From contig JADJDV010000003.1 in assembly GCA_016702555.1 (NCBI GenBank), forward strand, positions 124,001 to 188,000: DNA of 64,000 bases, read 5' to 3'. The notes beneath the pieces are model-generated. The model worked only from the letters and a program-made list of their open reading frames with translations. It searched no databases and was not told the DNA's origin. The stretch comes from Burkholderiales bacterium. GTDB lineage: Bacteria > Pseudomonadota > Gammaproteobacteria > Burkholderiales > Burkholderiaceae_C. Positions 25,873 through 34,787 of this stretch are shown piece by piece. A program made the position numbers and the translations under genes. Each line of letters begins with the position of its first letter. Position 1 is the first letter of the stretch.

Positions 25873-27631
25873 TCAGGCCTCGACGTCGGCGCGCGGTGCG
25901 TTCAATGTGAAGGCGTCGGAGAAGCAGGCGTCCTCGCCCAGGCCCTGGGCAAAGAAGGCCGGCACCGCCGTCTCCACCATCATGGCCGAGCCGCAGGCGT
26001 AGACCTCCTGGCCCGTCATGTCGGCGAAGTCCGCCAGGATGGCCTCGTGCACCAGGCCGCGCCGTCCGTTCCAGCCGTCGTCCGGGCTGCCGTCGGAGAC
26101 CACGGGAATGAAGGTGAAATTGTCGTGGTCGGAACAGGATTGGCCGCTCGCTCTCGCGCAGCGTGAAGCGCCCCAGCGGCCCTTCCAGGCGCATCGGATC
26201 ACCGACCCGCATGCCCTCGAAGACGTGGGTGGTGAAGCGCCCGCCCGGGATCAGGCGCACGTGCAACTCGATCATGCCCTTGGCGTGCGGCGGGTTGGCA
26301 AACGAGAACGCGCGCCGCTCGCCGTCGTCCAGGATCACGTTCAGGTACTGGCCCGCCAGGAAGTCGCTCGGCTGGCCGGGCGGCGGCTGCACCATCACGC
26401 GCATCACTTCCGGCGTCAGGCGTTCCATCGACGCCACCGTGCCAACGAATTCCTTCTTGACCAGCGGCTCCAGGTCATCGACCTCGATCTCGAGATCCTC
26501 CAGCGGCACGGCGCAGCACATCAGCGCCTGGCCCTTGGCGCGCATGACCTCGGTCAGTGTCGCCGGCTGATAGGGCCCATGGTCGAACTTGCCGTTCAGC
26601 ACCGTGCACACGCACAGGCCGCAGCCGCCGCTGCGGCAGTCGTAGGACAGCGGCAGGTCGGCGCGCAGGCCAGCCTCCAGAATGGTCTCGCCCGGGCGCG
26701 CCGCCACCTGGCGCGCGTCGGGGTGCACCGTCAGCTGCAGGTTGCGGCGCGCACCGCTGCCGCGCCTCCAGACCAGCCAGGGCTGCACCAGCAGCAACCC
26801 GGTCACGCCGATCACCAGCAGCCAGGTCATGGCCGGCGACCACACGTGCACCAGTGGGTACAGGCCCAGCAGGAACCAGTCGAGCCTGAGCTCGCCCGGC
26901 ACCATGCCCATCTTTGCCGGTCCGCCCTGGCTCACCACCGGCACCACCAACGACAGCACCAACAGCATGCCGACCACGCTGATGGCAATCGGGCGCGGCG
27001 GCTGCGTGGTGGCCTTGGGTACGCGCTGCACGTGCACCCACATCAGCAGCAGCGTCAGCAAGGGCACGCCAATGTGCATGAACACCAGCAGGGAGAACAG
27101 CCGGTCGCTCACCCCGGTGTCGTAGATGAAGTTGCGGATCAGGGTGCCGCGGAACATCGGGATCCAGTCCAGCCACTCGAAGCTCGCCGTCGTCACGTAC
27201 TGGGCCAGCTGGTCCCAGGGCAGCATGTAGCCGTTGGCGCCGGCCGCGTACACCATCCAGATCAGGAACACGCCGGTGACCCAGGAGAACCAGCGGAAGC
27301 CGCGCAGCCGGTCGAAGGCGAAGTAGCGCACCATGTGGATCAGCATGGTCAGCACCATGGCGTCCGAGGCATAGCGGTGCACGCTGCGCACGATGCCGCC
27401 GATGAACCACTGCTTGTGGGTCAGGCGCTCGACCGACTGATAGGCGCCAGTGACGCTGGTATCGAAGAAGATGAACAGATACAGGCCGGTGCCGGTGACG
27501 ATCCAGAACAGGAAAAAAGTGAGCGCGCCGAGGTGGTAGTAGGGATTCAGGCGGTCGCCGAAGGCGCGGTTGAACACCCCCTCGACCTGCATGAAACACC
27601 AGCGCAACAGCGCCTGCAGACTCGAGATCAT
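25873..27631 (-). pseudogene. Cytochrome b/2Fe-2S/flavin reductase fusion, 3' part damaged
   Basis: Starting MISSLQALL, the first half is a Rieske/cyt b-type membrane cytochrome b with heme histidines in HRYASDAMVLTMLIHMVRYF. A plant-type [2Fe-2S] ferredoxin follows (CRSGGCGLCVC), then a ferredoxin-reductase FAD domain (RAFSFANPP). Just after RPILF, near 26135, the NAD-binding GGGTGFAP part is missing and the frame changes; the remaining C-terminus (NFTFIPVVSD...YACGSAMMVE) continues in another frame to 25873. So roughly 50 residues are deleted with a frameshift. The intact gene would feed electrons from NAD(P)H through FAD and 2Fe-2S into cytochrome b. Its start overlaps the upstream gene stop (ATGA). 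Confidence 0.75.
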
Positions 27632-29049
27632 GCGGCGGCCCTCCCCGCCTGCGGGCGCATCGCCCGCAGCACCACGACGACGAACAGCAGGCCGCCCACC
27701 ACGGCCAGCAGGCCGCCCAATCCCATCAAACCCATTCCCGCGACCTCCGAGGCGGTGTTCAGCACCTGATCGCTGCCGGCCACCTTGCGTTGCACACCAT
27801 AGCCACCCGACCAGACCAGACCGATGATGTGCATCAGCTGGCCGACTCCGTACAGCCAGGGCTGCCACACCGCCATGCGCCCGCGCGGCGCGGCATAGCC
27901 CAGCGCCGGCAGCAAGTGGTAGACGATGCCCATCAGCGCCAGCGTGACGCCGACGATGCAGCCGTGGTAGTGCGCCGGGATCTTGACGTTGTTGCCGCTG
28001 ATCAGCATGCCGATCACGCCGCCGCAGGCGAACAGCAGCATCGAGCACACCAGCGCGCCCCACAGCGGTTTTTGCTGCGGCTGCAACCGGCGCAGCGGCA
28101 ACAGGGCCAGGATCACCGCCAGCGTCACCGGGAAGATCGCCAGCCCGCCGCCGAAGCGCATGGCCCAGGTGTGCAGGTCGCGGTGCTCCACCGTGACCAC
28201 GTCGTGCGCCAGGTAGGCGTAGGGCGTGATGAGCACGCTGACCAGCGCCAGCAGCAGCAGCAGCAGCGCGATGCGCGGGCTGAGGGGCACGCGCGCGCCG
28301 CAGGCCTGCGTCAGCCACAGCCACACCACCAGCATCAGCAGCGTCCAGGCGAATTGCAGCGCGTGGCCGCCACCCCAGAACAGAATTTCGTAGTAGGTCT
28401 TGCGCTCCAGTTCGGTCGGCACCGCCGCCAGCGACCAACCGAAGGCGATCAGCGCCACCGCGACGCAGACGGCGCTGGCCGTCAGGCCGAAACGCAGCGC
28501 GCGTTCGCCATCGATGCGCCCGCCCAGTCGCGGCGCCGCGAACAGGCTGCGCAGCACCTCGATGCCGAAGCCCAGCCCGAACACCATCAGGCCGGCCAGG
28601 AACAGCGGCCCGTGCAGCACCGGGATGTAGTTGGACATGACCGCCTGGCCCGGGTGCACGAAAGCGCCGAGCATCATCAGCAGCGTGCCGGCGCCGCAGC
28701 CGCCCAGCGCGACCCAGCTCCAGGCCTGGCCACGGCTGGTGGTGTTCAGGCTCCACAGCATGCCGGCCATGGCGGCGAACCAGACCAGCACCGACAGATC
28801 GACATGCACCACCAGGGCGACGCGGAAGAAATCCGCCACCGGGAACCACTGGTTCAGCCTCGGCGTGCGTGCCAGCACCAGCAACACTGCGTACAGGCCC
28901 GAGCCGGCCAGCGCCACCAGGCCAAGGCCGAGCCATGCACGCGCCAGCGCGCGCTGCGCGGTATCGGGCAGCGGCAAGGCGTAGGTCGGTGCCGCGCCCG
29001 CCTGGCTGCGCGTGAAGCCGGGCATGGGGGTGAGGGTTTCGGTACTCAT
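27628..29049 (-). CDS. Divergent heme-copper oxidase subunit I-like protein
   Basis: A 473-residue protein with about 12 membrane helices. It keeps a histidine pattern of the heme-copper superfamily: His82 (VVHVDLSV, low-spin heme), His229 (FWGGGHALQF), His289/His293 (VEHRDLH) and His360/His362 (IPAHYHG). No tyrosine follows His229, unlike A-type oxygen reductases. It looks closest to short cbb3-like or NO-reductase-like subunits; I cannot assign a subfamily. It lies in one overlapping operon with a second, longer subunit I. Overlaps with both neighbours are 4 bases (ATGA). Confidence 0.75.
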   Translation of the reverse strand: MSTETLTPMPGFTRSQAGAAPTYALPLPDTAQRALARAWLGLGLVALAGSGLYAVLLVLARTPRLNQWFPVADFFRVALVVHVDLSVLVWFAAMAGMLWSLNTTSRGQAWSWVALGGCGAGTLLMMLGAFVHPGQAVMSNYIPVLHGPLFLAGLMVFGLGFGIEVLRSLFAAPRLGGRIDGERALRFGLTASAVCVAVALIAFGWSLAAVPTELERKTYYEILFWGGGHALQFAWTLLMLVVWLWLTQACGARVPLSPRIALLLLLLALVSVLITPYAYLAHDVVTVEHRDLHTWAMRFGGGLAIFPVTLAVILALLPLRRLQPQQKPLWGALVCSMLLFACGGVIGMLISGNNVKIPAHYHGCIVGVTLALMGIVYHLLPALGYAAPRGRMAVWQPWLYGVGQLMHIIGLVWSGGYGVQRKVAGSDQVLNTASEVAGMGLMGLGGLLAVVGGLLFVVVVLRAMRPQAGRAAA

Positions 29050-29588
29050 CGCAGCGTCACGCCGCCTTTTTCGGCGTCAAAATCGATCACCAGCACCTGC
29101 GACGGCGCCAGCGTGACGCTGGCTTCACGCTGGTAGGTGAAGCCCTTCGCGCGCGCATCGTCCTTCATGCGCACGGCGATGTTCTGCTCGCCTGCGGGCA
29201 CCGGGACGCGCTCGTACACCGCCGACGCGCCGTCGCGCTTCAAGCCGGTCGGCTGCGCCACCCGGTTCAGCACCGTTTGCCCGCCGATGTCGACCTCGAT
29301 GCTGACCGGTGAGCGCTCGCGCGGGCAGTCCACCGCCTTGCGCATCTGTGGCGGCAGCTTGGCCAATTCCTCCACCGACCGGCGCACGCAATCGCCCACC
29401 GGCTTGCCGGTGTGCGAGAAGCTGACCTTGATCAGCGCCTGCCCGGGATCCAGCGGGTGGTACACCGGCCAGTGCGAGAACACGCCAATGAACACGGCGA
29501 ACAGCGCGTACAGCACCGCCTGCCCCACCCAGGCGCCCACCGACACCTGGCGTCGCTGCAGATCGACAGCACTTGGCTTTTTCTTCAT
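29046..29588 (-). CDS. Unknown single-span membrane protein of the heme-copper operon
   Basis: A 180-residue protein with one N-terminal membrane helix (about 17-38, VGQAVLYALFAVFIGVFSHW) and a soluble, probably periplasmic, beta-rich domain. Two cysteines (GDCVRR and DCPRE) could form a disulfide. It resembles in layout the FixH/CcoH-like accessory proteins of oxidases, but I see no firm homology. The position between the two catalytic modules, with 4-bp overlaps on both sides, argues for an assembly or structural role. Confidence 0.7.
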   Translation of the reverse strand: MKKKPSAVDLQRRQVSVGAWVGQAVLYALFAVFIGVFSHWPVYHPLDPGQALIKVSFSHTGKPVGDCVRRSVEELAKLPPQMRKAVDCPRERSPVSIEVDIGGQTVLNRVAQPTGLKRDGASAVYERVPVPAGEQNIAVRMKDDARAKGFTYQREASVTLAPSQVLVIDFDAEKGGVTLR

Positions 29589-31192
29589 GAACTCACCTCG
29601 GTGACCAGGGCTGCGCCCGGGTCCACAGTTTTCACGCGTGCGCGCAACGCGTTCAGGGCATCGGCCAGCGCGCGCTGATCGCGCGCATCGGCCCAGGCCA
29701 CCGCCCAGCGCTCGGCCGGCACCGACATCCGCAGACGCGGCTCGCGCCAACCCAGCAGGCGCTCGTGGGTGAACACCTGCCCGTGGCGATAGGCACAGGC
29801 GCCCTCGGCACAGCCGGTGATCAGCACGGCGGCGGCGCCGTCGCGCAGCGCGTACTCGACAAAGGACGGCGGCATCTGCCCGGCACAGATCAAATCCATC
29901 GGCACCACGTCCGGCGCCCGCAACCCACCCGTGCGCGGGCCATGCGCGCAGCCGAACACCACGATCGGCCGCGCTTCGCTGCACCGCGCCAGCCCGGCGC
30001 GCAGGCGCTGGCGCAGCGCATCCACGCTCAGCTGCGGCATGTCGATGCCGGTGACCAAGCGCTCCATGCTGCGAAACGGCGTCGACGACGGACAGGCGCC
30101 GGCGCAGATGCCGCAGCTTGCACAGCGCTCCGCATGAACCAACGCCAGTTCGGCACCCGCCTTGCCGTTCGGGTGCGCCACCATGCTGATCGCGGCATAG
30201 GGGCAGTCATCGAAGCAGCGCCGGCAACCGCTGCAGTTGTCCGCGTCCACCAGCGCCACCGGGGACGCGACGGCACCGCGCGAGATGAAGGGCAGCGCCA
30301 GCAGAAACAGCAGTGCCCCACCAACCAGGAACCAGACGAACTCGCCCGAGGTCGCGCGCGCCAGCGGATGCAGGAACAGCAGCAGCCAGTCGAACGCCAA
30401 GGCTTGCGGCATCACGGCAACGTTGGCGGCCTGGCCGCTGACGACGGGTTGCAGCGCGGCCAGCAGCACCAGCATCGCCAGCGCCCCCACGCCGAGTGGC
30501 GGCGGCGGCAGCACGCGGGCGCGGGTCAGTCGCTGGATGTGGAACCACAACGCGAACAGCGTCAGCAACGCGACGCCGAGATGCACGAAAACGAACAGCG
30601 AGAACAGGCGGTCGCTCACCGCCTCGGTGGTCAGGAAGTTGCGCGCCAGCGGCGCGCCCAGCAACGGCAGCGCGTCCAGCCACTCGGCGGTGGCGATGGC
30701 CGAGTACTGGCCGAGCTGGTCCCAGTTGAGCCAGAAGCCGCCGATGGCGCAAACGAAGGCAAACACGATCAGTGGCACGCCGGTGAGCCAGGAAAAGCGC
30801 CGAAAGCGCGCATAGCGCCCATGCAGCCATTCGCGCAGCAGGTGCGCCCCCATCAGCAGCACGAAGGCGTCGGCGGCGTAGCGGTGCACCCCGCGCAGCC
30901 AGCCACCGTAGAACCAGGGCAGTTGCCCCAGCCGCTCGATCGAGCGAAAGGCGCCACTGGCCGAGGTATCGATGACGGCGAACAGGTAAATGCCGCTCAC
31001 CGCGAGCGCCCAGAAACACAGGAAACCCAGGCTGCCGAGGTGGCGCAGCGGATTCAGGCCAGAGCCGGTCAGGCCATCAACAACATGTTCGAATCGCTGC
31101 CAAGCCCACAGCAGCTGCAATTGTGCCGCCCCCTGCCCGCGCCCGGCATCGGGGGGCGCGCCCGCTGTCGGCGCCTCGGTGGGTGCGGTCAA
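29585..31192 (-). CDS. Cytochrome b/two 4Fe-4S/MvhD-like fusion
   Basis: A 535-residue fusion. Residues about 25-245 are a membrane cytochrome b (HRYAADAFVLLMGAHLLREW with heme histidines). Two [4Fe-4S] motifs follow (CSGCRRCFDDCP and CASCGICAGACP), then a domain like the delta subunit MvhD/VhuD (FGCAHG, ITGCAEGACAYRHG). Such domains pass electrons between hydrogenase/heterodisulfide-type modules. The only plausible start is a TTG at 31192 overlapping the upstream TGA (TTGA), in line with the other 4-bp overlaps of this operon; no ATG occurs before the membrane region. The electron donor is unknown. Confidence 0.75.
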   Translation of the reverse strand: MTAPTEAPTAGAPPDAGRGQGAAQLQLLWAWQRFEHVVDGLTGSGLNPLRHLGSLGFLCFWALAVSGIYLFAVIDTSASGAFRSIERLGQLPWFYGGWLRGVHRYAADAFVLLMGAHLLREWLHGRYARFRRFSWLTGVPLIVFAFVCAIGGFWLNWDQLGQYSAIATAEWLDALPLLGAPLARNFLTTEAVSDRLFSLFVFVHLGVALLTLFALWFHIQRLTRARVLPPPPLGVGALAMLVLLAALQPVVSGQAANVAVMPQALAFDWLLLFLHPLARATSGEFVWFLVGGALLFLLALPFISRGAVASPVALVDADNCSGCRRCFDDCPYAAISMVAHPNGKAGAELALVHAERCASCGICAGACPSSTPFRSMERLVTGIDMPQLSVDALRQRLRAGLARCSEARPIVVFGCAHGPRTGGLRAPDVVPMDLICAGQMPPSFVEYALRDGAAAVLITGCAEGACAYRHGQVFTHERLLGWREPRLRMSVPAERWAVAWADARDQRALADALNALRARVKTVDPGAALVTEVSS

Positions 31193-32085
31193 CGCAAGGC
31201 CTCTCCGGGCACGGCCAGCACCGGCTGGCGTGCCACGCGCCGCGCCCGGCGCTTGCGCAGCAACTCGGCCACCAGATACCAGATCATGGTCAGGAAGAAG
31301 GCGGTACCACCGATGATCTCGAAAATCAGCGCGTACTTGAAGCGATAGGTACCGGTATCGGGGTCGTACACGGTGCACAGGATGCGCACTCGCTCGACCA
31401 GGTCGGCCAAGGTCTCGCGCTCGGCCAGCGGGGCGCGGCCGAGCAGCTGGCGCAGCGGTTCGCCCAGTTGCCGCGCGGTCAGCTTGTCGCCCCAGACCTG
31501 GGTGTAGATCTTGCCCCGCTGGTCGACCACGGTGACACCCAGCACATGCTCGAAGCCCGCCGGCGTCTGCACGTAGCTGAAGCCGAAGGCCTTGGTCAGC
31601 GGATCGACGATCTTGGCGTGCGGGCTGAGGAATTCCCAGTTGGGGTAGTTGATGTGATGCTGCGCTGAAAACGCGCGCATCGCGGTGGGCGAATCGGAGG
31701 GCTGGTTGAAGCCGATGCTGACGACGTGGAACTGATTGGGGCTCAGCAGCTTGTCCAGTCCCTTGACCGCCTCGTGCAGGATGCGCGTGTTGGTGGGGCA
31801 GACTTCGAAGCAGCCGGTGTAGATGAAGCTCACCAGCAGCGGCTTGCCCTTGTAGTCGGCCAGGCGGACCGGCTTGCCGCGGCGGTCCAGCAAGGTGAAA
31901 TCGGGCACCGTGGTGCCAATCACCGCCTGGCCGGCGGCCAGCGCCGCGCTTTCGTCCAGCTTGGGCACCTGCGCCTGGGCCCAGTTCGCGTTCGCCAGGC
32001 CCAGCAGCAGAACCATCGTCGCCGTCGCGCCGCGCACACCGGCGCGCCACGATGACTCAATATTCCGTCTGAACAGGCACTTCAT
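31189..32085 (-). CDS. Sco1/SenC-type copper chaperone, membrane-anchored
   Basis: A 298-residue thioredoxin-fold Sco protein. It has the copper motif CFEVCP and a downstream histidine in GFEHVLG. An N-terminal signal segment precedes it and a C-terminal membrane helix (ALIFEIIGGTAFFLTMIWYL) is unusual for Sco. It probably loads the CuA site of the subunit II encoded two genes upstream. The start at 32085 (MKCLFRR) is chosen because it leads directly into the signal segment. It is separated from subunit I by a hairpin-containing gap of about 130 bases. Confidence 0.85.
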   Translation of the reverse strand: MKCLFRRNIESSWRAGVRGATATMVLLLGLANANWAQAQVPKLDESAALAAGQAVIGTTVPDFTLLDRRGKPVRLADYKGKPLLVSFIYTGCFEVCPTNTRILHEAVKGLDKLLSPNQFHVVSIGFNQPSDSPTAMRAFSAQHHINYPNWEFLSPHAKIVDPLTKAFGFSYVQTPAGFEHVLGVTVVDQRGKIYTQVWGDKLTARQLGEPLRQLLGRAPLAERETLADLVERVRILCTVYDPDTGTYRFKYALIFEIIGGTAFFLTMIWYLVAELLRKRRARRVARQPVLAVPGEALR

Positions 32086-32138
32086 TCCAACACTCTCTCG
32101 CGCCGGCTTCCGGCGCCACGCGGCCTGGCCGCGCATGA

Positions 32139-32169
32139 GAGCGACCGCGCCGCAAGGCGACGGTCGCTC
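32139..32169 (-). terminator. Intra-operon hairpin
   Basis: GAGCGACCG/CGGTCGCTC give a perfect 9-bp stem between the subunit I and Sco genes, with no T-run. It may stabilise or attenuate the message, so that the structural subunits are made in excess over the downstream genes. Confidence 0.4.
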
Positions 32170-32218
32170 CGCGTCTTTCTCACGCCGCGACCAGAAGGCC
32201 GCCGCCCGACCCGCACCC

Positions 32219-33922
32219 TTAGCTGATGCCCCACAAGGTGGACAGGTACTTCCAGTTGATGAAGTAGTAAAGGATGAAGGAGATCAGGAACACCATCGCC
32301 AGCACGAAGGTACCCGGAGCGGCAAAGCCCGAGGAACCGTGCGCGGACTGCGCCACCATCGAGGGCGCGGCACGCGGGATCGGCGTGAAGGTCTTGCTCT
32401 CGGCGCCGCGGTCGAGCCGCTTGCCCCACAGGATCGAGCCGACGGTGACGTAGCAGTAGATCGCGCCACCGGCGATGGCCGCCATGCCGGAGATGCCGAC
32501 CAGGCCCATCATCAGGTAGGCCGCGCCCGGCCATTCGTAGGCCAGCGCGTGGCCGCTGAAGGCCATGTCCCAGTGGCGGCGCGACACGCCCAGGGTGCCG
32601 GCGCCCATCATCACCAAGGTGAAGAAATACATCGACAGGCCGAACAGGTAGGGCTGCCACTGCGCCAGCTTGGGCGCGATCATCTCGCGCTTGAACAGCA
32701 CCGGGATCAGGTAGTAGGTCAAGGCCATGAAGGTCAGCGTGGTGCCGATCACCACCGTGGCATGGAAGTGCCCGGGCACGTAGATCGTGTTGTGGATGAT
32801 CATGTTGAGCTGCTCGGTACCCATCATCACGCCGGAAATGCCACCCAGGAAGCCAAAGCCGATGATCGAGATGAAGACGCCGCTGAACGTCGGGTTGCCC
32901 CAGGGCGCCTTGCGCAGCCATTCGAACAGGCCCTTGGTGAAGCCCTTCTTGCGCTGGGCCACTTCCATGGCGCCCGGCACCGTCAGGCCGTGCAGCATCG
33001 AGGCCAGCACCGCGAAATACATGAAGTAGCTGGTGTTGATGATCTTCCAGGGCACCGACAGGCCCGGATCGGCCAGCAGGTGGTGTGCGCTTGCCAGCTG
33101 CAGGAACAGGATGTAGAGCAGGAAGGCGGTGCGGCTGACGCGCTCGCTCATCGGCTTGGCGCCGAACACCACCGCCGCCACCAGGTACCACACCGAGATG
33201 TGGGCGGCCACGTTGATCTGCTGCGACGAGTGGCCGAGTGCCCACCAGATGGTGCGGTAAACCAGCGGATCGACATACTTGATCACGCCGATCGACATCA
33301 GCCAGGTCGGCACCAGGATGATGGCGCCCGACACCAGGGTGAACACGGCGATGATCGCCGCCGTGATGGCACCCATGGTCACCAGCGGCACCGAGCCCTG
33401 GTAGGTCTTGTCGCGCTTGGCCACCACCAGGGTGCCGAAGAACACGAAGCAGGCGATCAGCGCACCGACCGCGAACAGGATGATGGTCAGGTAGAACCAC
33501 GACGACGCCATCATCGGCACGTACGAGGTCATCATCACGCTGGAGCTGCCCTGGAACACCACGATGTTGTTGCCGATGGCGCCGACCAGCATCAGCGCGA
33601 ACGCCAGCCAGGCGATCTTGGGCGTGGCGATCCGGCATCGCAACAAGGTCGATGAACAGAAGTACAGGATGGCGACCTCGAAGAAGATCAGCCAGAAGAT
33701 CAGCATGTCGATGCCGTGCGCCGTCAACACCATGTAGAAGGTGTCGGCTTCCAGCCAGTGGATCGCCGGCCAGCGCGTCAGCACGACGCCGATGGCCAGG
33801 ATGCCGCCGATCAGCAGGAACACCACGCCGGCGACGGCGTTGACGATCATCAGCTTCTCGGCCTGTGATTCGAATTGAAGGCCCGATCTCGGGCAGGTAC
33901 GGTAGGTCGTGGCTTGGCCCAT
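32219..33922 (-). CDS. Heme-copper subunit I without the TM6 tyrosine (NO reductase-type candidate)
   Basis: A 567-residue, 12-plus-helix catalytic subunit. Heme and metal ligands are visible: His69 (TAHGIDM), His231 (ALGHSSQQ), His280-His281 (SAHHLL), His377 and His385/His387 (HNTIYVPGHFHA). In oxygen reductases of the A type, the TM6 motif is HPEVY, with tyrosine four residues after the histidine; here that position is Gln235. Loss of this cross-linked tyrosine is a mark of NO reductases, so a CuA-linked NO reductase (eNOR/sNOR-like) is the best guess. It follows the CuA subunit gene by 12 bases and has a good ribosome site (AGAGGGACC). Confidence 0.85.
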   Translation of the reverse strand: MGQATTYRTCPRSGLQFESQAEKLMIVNAVAGVVFLLIGGILAIGVVLTRWPAIHWLEADTFYMVLTAHGIDMLIFWLIFFEVAILYFCSSTLLRCRIATPKIAWLAFALMLVGAIGNNIVVFQGSSSVMMTSYVPMMASSWFYLTIILFAVGALIACFVFFGTLVVAKRDKTYQGSVPLVTMGAITAAIIAVFTLVSGAIILVPTWLMSIGVIKYVDPLVYRTIWWALGHSSQQINVAAHISVWYLVAAVVFGAKPMSERVSRTAFLLYILFLQLASAHHLLADPGLSVPWKIINTSYFMYFAVLASMLHGLTVPGAMEVAQRKKGFTKGLFEWLRKAPWGNPTFSGVFISIIGFGFLGGISGVMMGTEQLNMIIHNTIYVPGHFHATVVIGTTLTFMALTYYLIPVLFKREMIAPKLAQWQPYLFGLSMYFFTLVMMGAGTLGVSRRHWDMAFSGHALAYEWPGAAYLMMGLVGISGMAAIAGGAIYCYVTVGSILWGKRLDRGAESKTFTPIPRAAPSMVAQSAHGSSGFAAPGTFVLAMVFLISFILYYFINWKYLSTLWGIS

Positions 33923-33934
33923 GGTTGGTCCCTC

Positions 33935-34474
33935 TTATTTGACGTACAGGCGACCCACCATCGTGTGGTGGTTGATGCCGCAATACTCGTTGCAGACCAC
34001 CGAGTAAGTGCCCGACTGGTTGGGCGTGACGGTGATCACATGCTCGAAACCGGGCACCATCTGGATATTAATGTTGGCCGGCTGCAACGAGAAACCGTGG
34101 TTGTAGTCCATGGCGGTCAGGTGCAAGCGGTATTTCTGCCCCTTTTGCAACTCGAGGATGGGCCAGTACGACCACAGGCGCGCCAGCATGTAGACGTCGC
34201 TGCCGGGCGGCGGCGCCACCACCGGGATCTTCTCGTCGGTCTCGGTGCGCACGGTGTACTTGTCGGCCATTTCCTGCGCCTTCGCCATGAACTTGTCGGG
34301 CGAGGTGCGGTAGGTTTCAGTGGCCAGGTTCTGTTCGCCCCAGACGTGCCAGCCCACCATCATGGCGAACATGATCAGGCACCAGATCAAGGACAGGACG
34401 ATCCAGGTGCCCTCAACCCTGTCGATGGGTTCCTTGTACCAAAGCCGGTCTGCCGGCGGCAATATCGCGCTCAT
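33935..34474 (-). CDS. CuA-containing subunit II
   Basis: A 179-residue subunit II with one N-terminal membrane helix (WIVLSLIWCLIMFAMMVGWHVW) and a periplasmic cupredoxin domain. The binuclear CuA motif is complete: the histidine in DYNHGF, then CNEYCGINHHTM, spaced C-x-E-x3... as in cytochrome oxidase subunit II. It accepts electrons from a periplasmic cytochrome c or cupredoxin. The ATG at 34474 is preferred over 34480 because the AAAGGTAG ribosome site is then 9 bases away. Confidence 0.88.
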   Translation of the reverse strand: MSAILPPADRLWYKEPIDRVEGTWIVLSLIWCLIMFAMMVGWHVWGEQNLATETYRTSPDKFMAKAQEMADKYTVRTETDEKIPVVAPPPGSDVYMLARLWSYWPILELQKGQKYRLHLTAMDYNHGFSLQPANINIQMVPGFEHVITVTPNQSGTYSVVCNEYCGINHHTMVGRLYVK

Positions 34475-34516
34475 GAGCATCTACCTTTCATGTGAACGGA
34501 TGGAAAACGGCCGGCC

Positions 34517-34690
34517 CTACTTGCCTACCGGCAAGGTCAGGATTTCCACCACGCCCCAGACGTTGTAGACCAGCATCGGTATCAGGACGCCGAGGAACAA
34601 CAGCAGGAACGGGTTGTCCAGCAACTGCTGCATCCAAGGGATGGGTTCGTTCGGGTCGTTCAGATCGTGCGGGTCTTTGTTTGAACTCAT
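34517..34690 (-). CDS. Small membrane protein, first gene of the heme-copper operon
   Basis: A 57-residue protein: an acidic, Asn/Pro-rich N-terminus (SSNKDPHDLNDPNEP) and one membrane helix (NPFLLLFLGVLIPMLVYNVW). It begins behind a clear GGAGGG ribosome site. Small single-helix subunits are common in heme-copper enzymes; no known family was recognised. It ends 42 bases before the CuA subunit gene. Confidence 0.75.
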   Translation of the reverse strand: MSSNKDPHDLNDPNEPIPWMQQLLDNPFLLLFLGVLIPMLVYNVWGVVEILTLPVGK

Positions 34691-34745
34691 GGGATCCCTC
34701 CAGTGAAACGCGCATGCCACAAATCGCCGCGATGGCGGCCTGATG

Positions 34746-34787
34746 ATTCTCAGTGGCCGGCGACTAGTATGACTTGAACTAGTTCAA
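34746..34787 (-). promoter_or_regulatory. Perfect FNR/DNR palindrome controlling the heme-copper operon
   Basis: TTGAACTAGTTCAA (34774-34787) is a perfect 14-bp palindrome fitting TTGA-N6-TCAA. Reading left, a GAGAAT -10-like element lies at 34751-34746, about 32 bases from the box centre, the spacing for class II activation. The box lies 84 bases from the first operon gene and 95 from the divergent heme A synthase-like gene, and could affect both. Confidence 0.8.

Noticed and set aside
25826..28936. Single 1036-codon minus-strand frame
   Set aside because: Its first 435 codons are an out-of-frame shadow of the heme-copper gene at 27628-29049; the real protein begins at 27631 and leaves this frame near 26135.
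32219..34474. Ordinary aa3-type cytochrome c oxidase
   Set aside because: The CuA subunit fits, but subunit I has HSSQQ instead of HPEVY, and the typical subunit III and ctaB/ctaG genes are absent.
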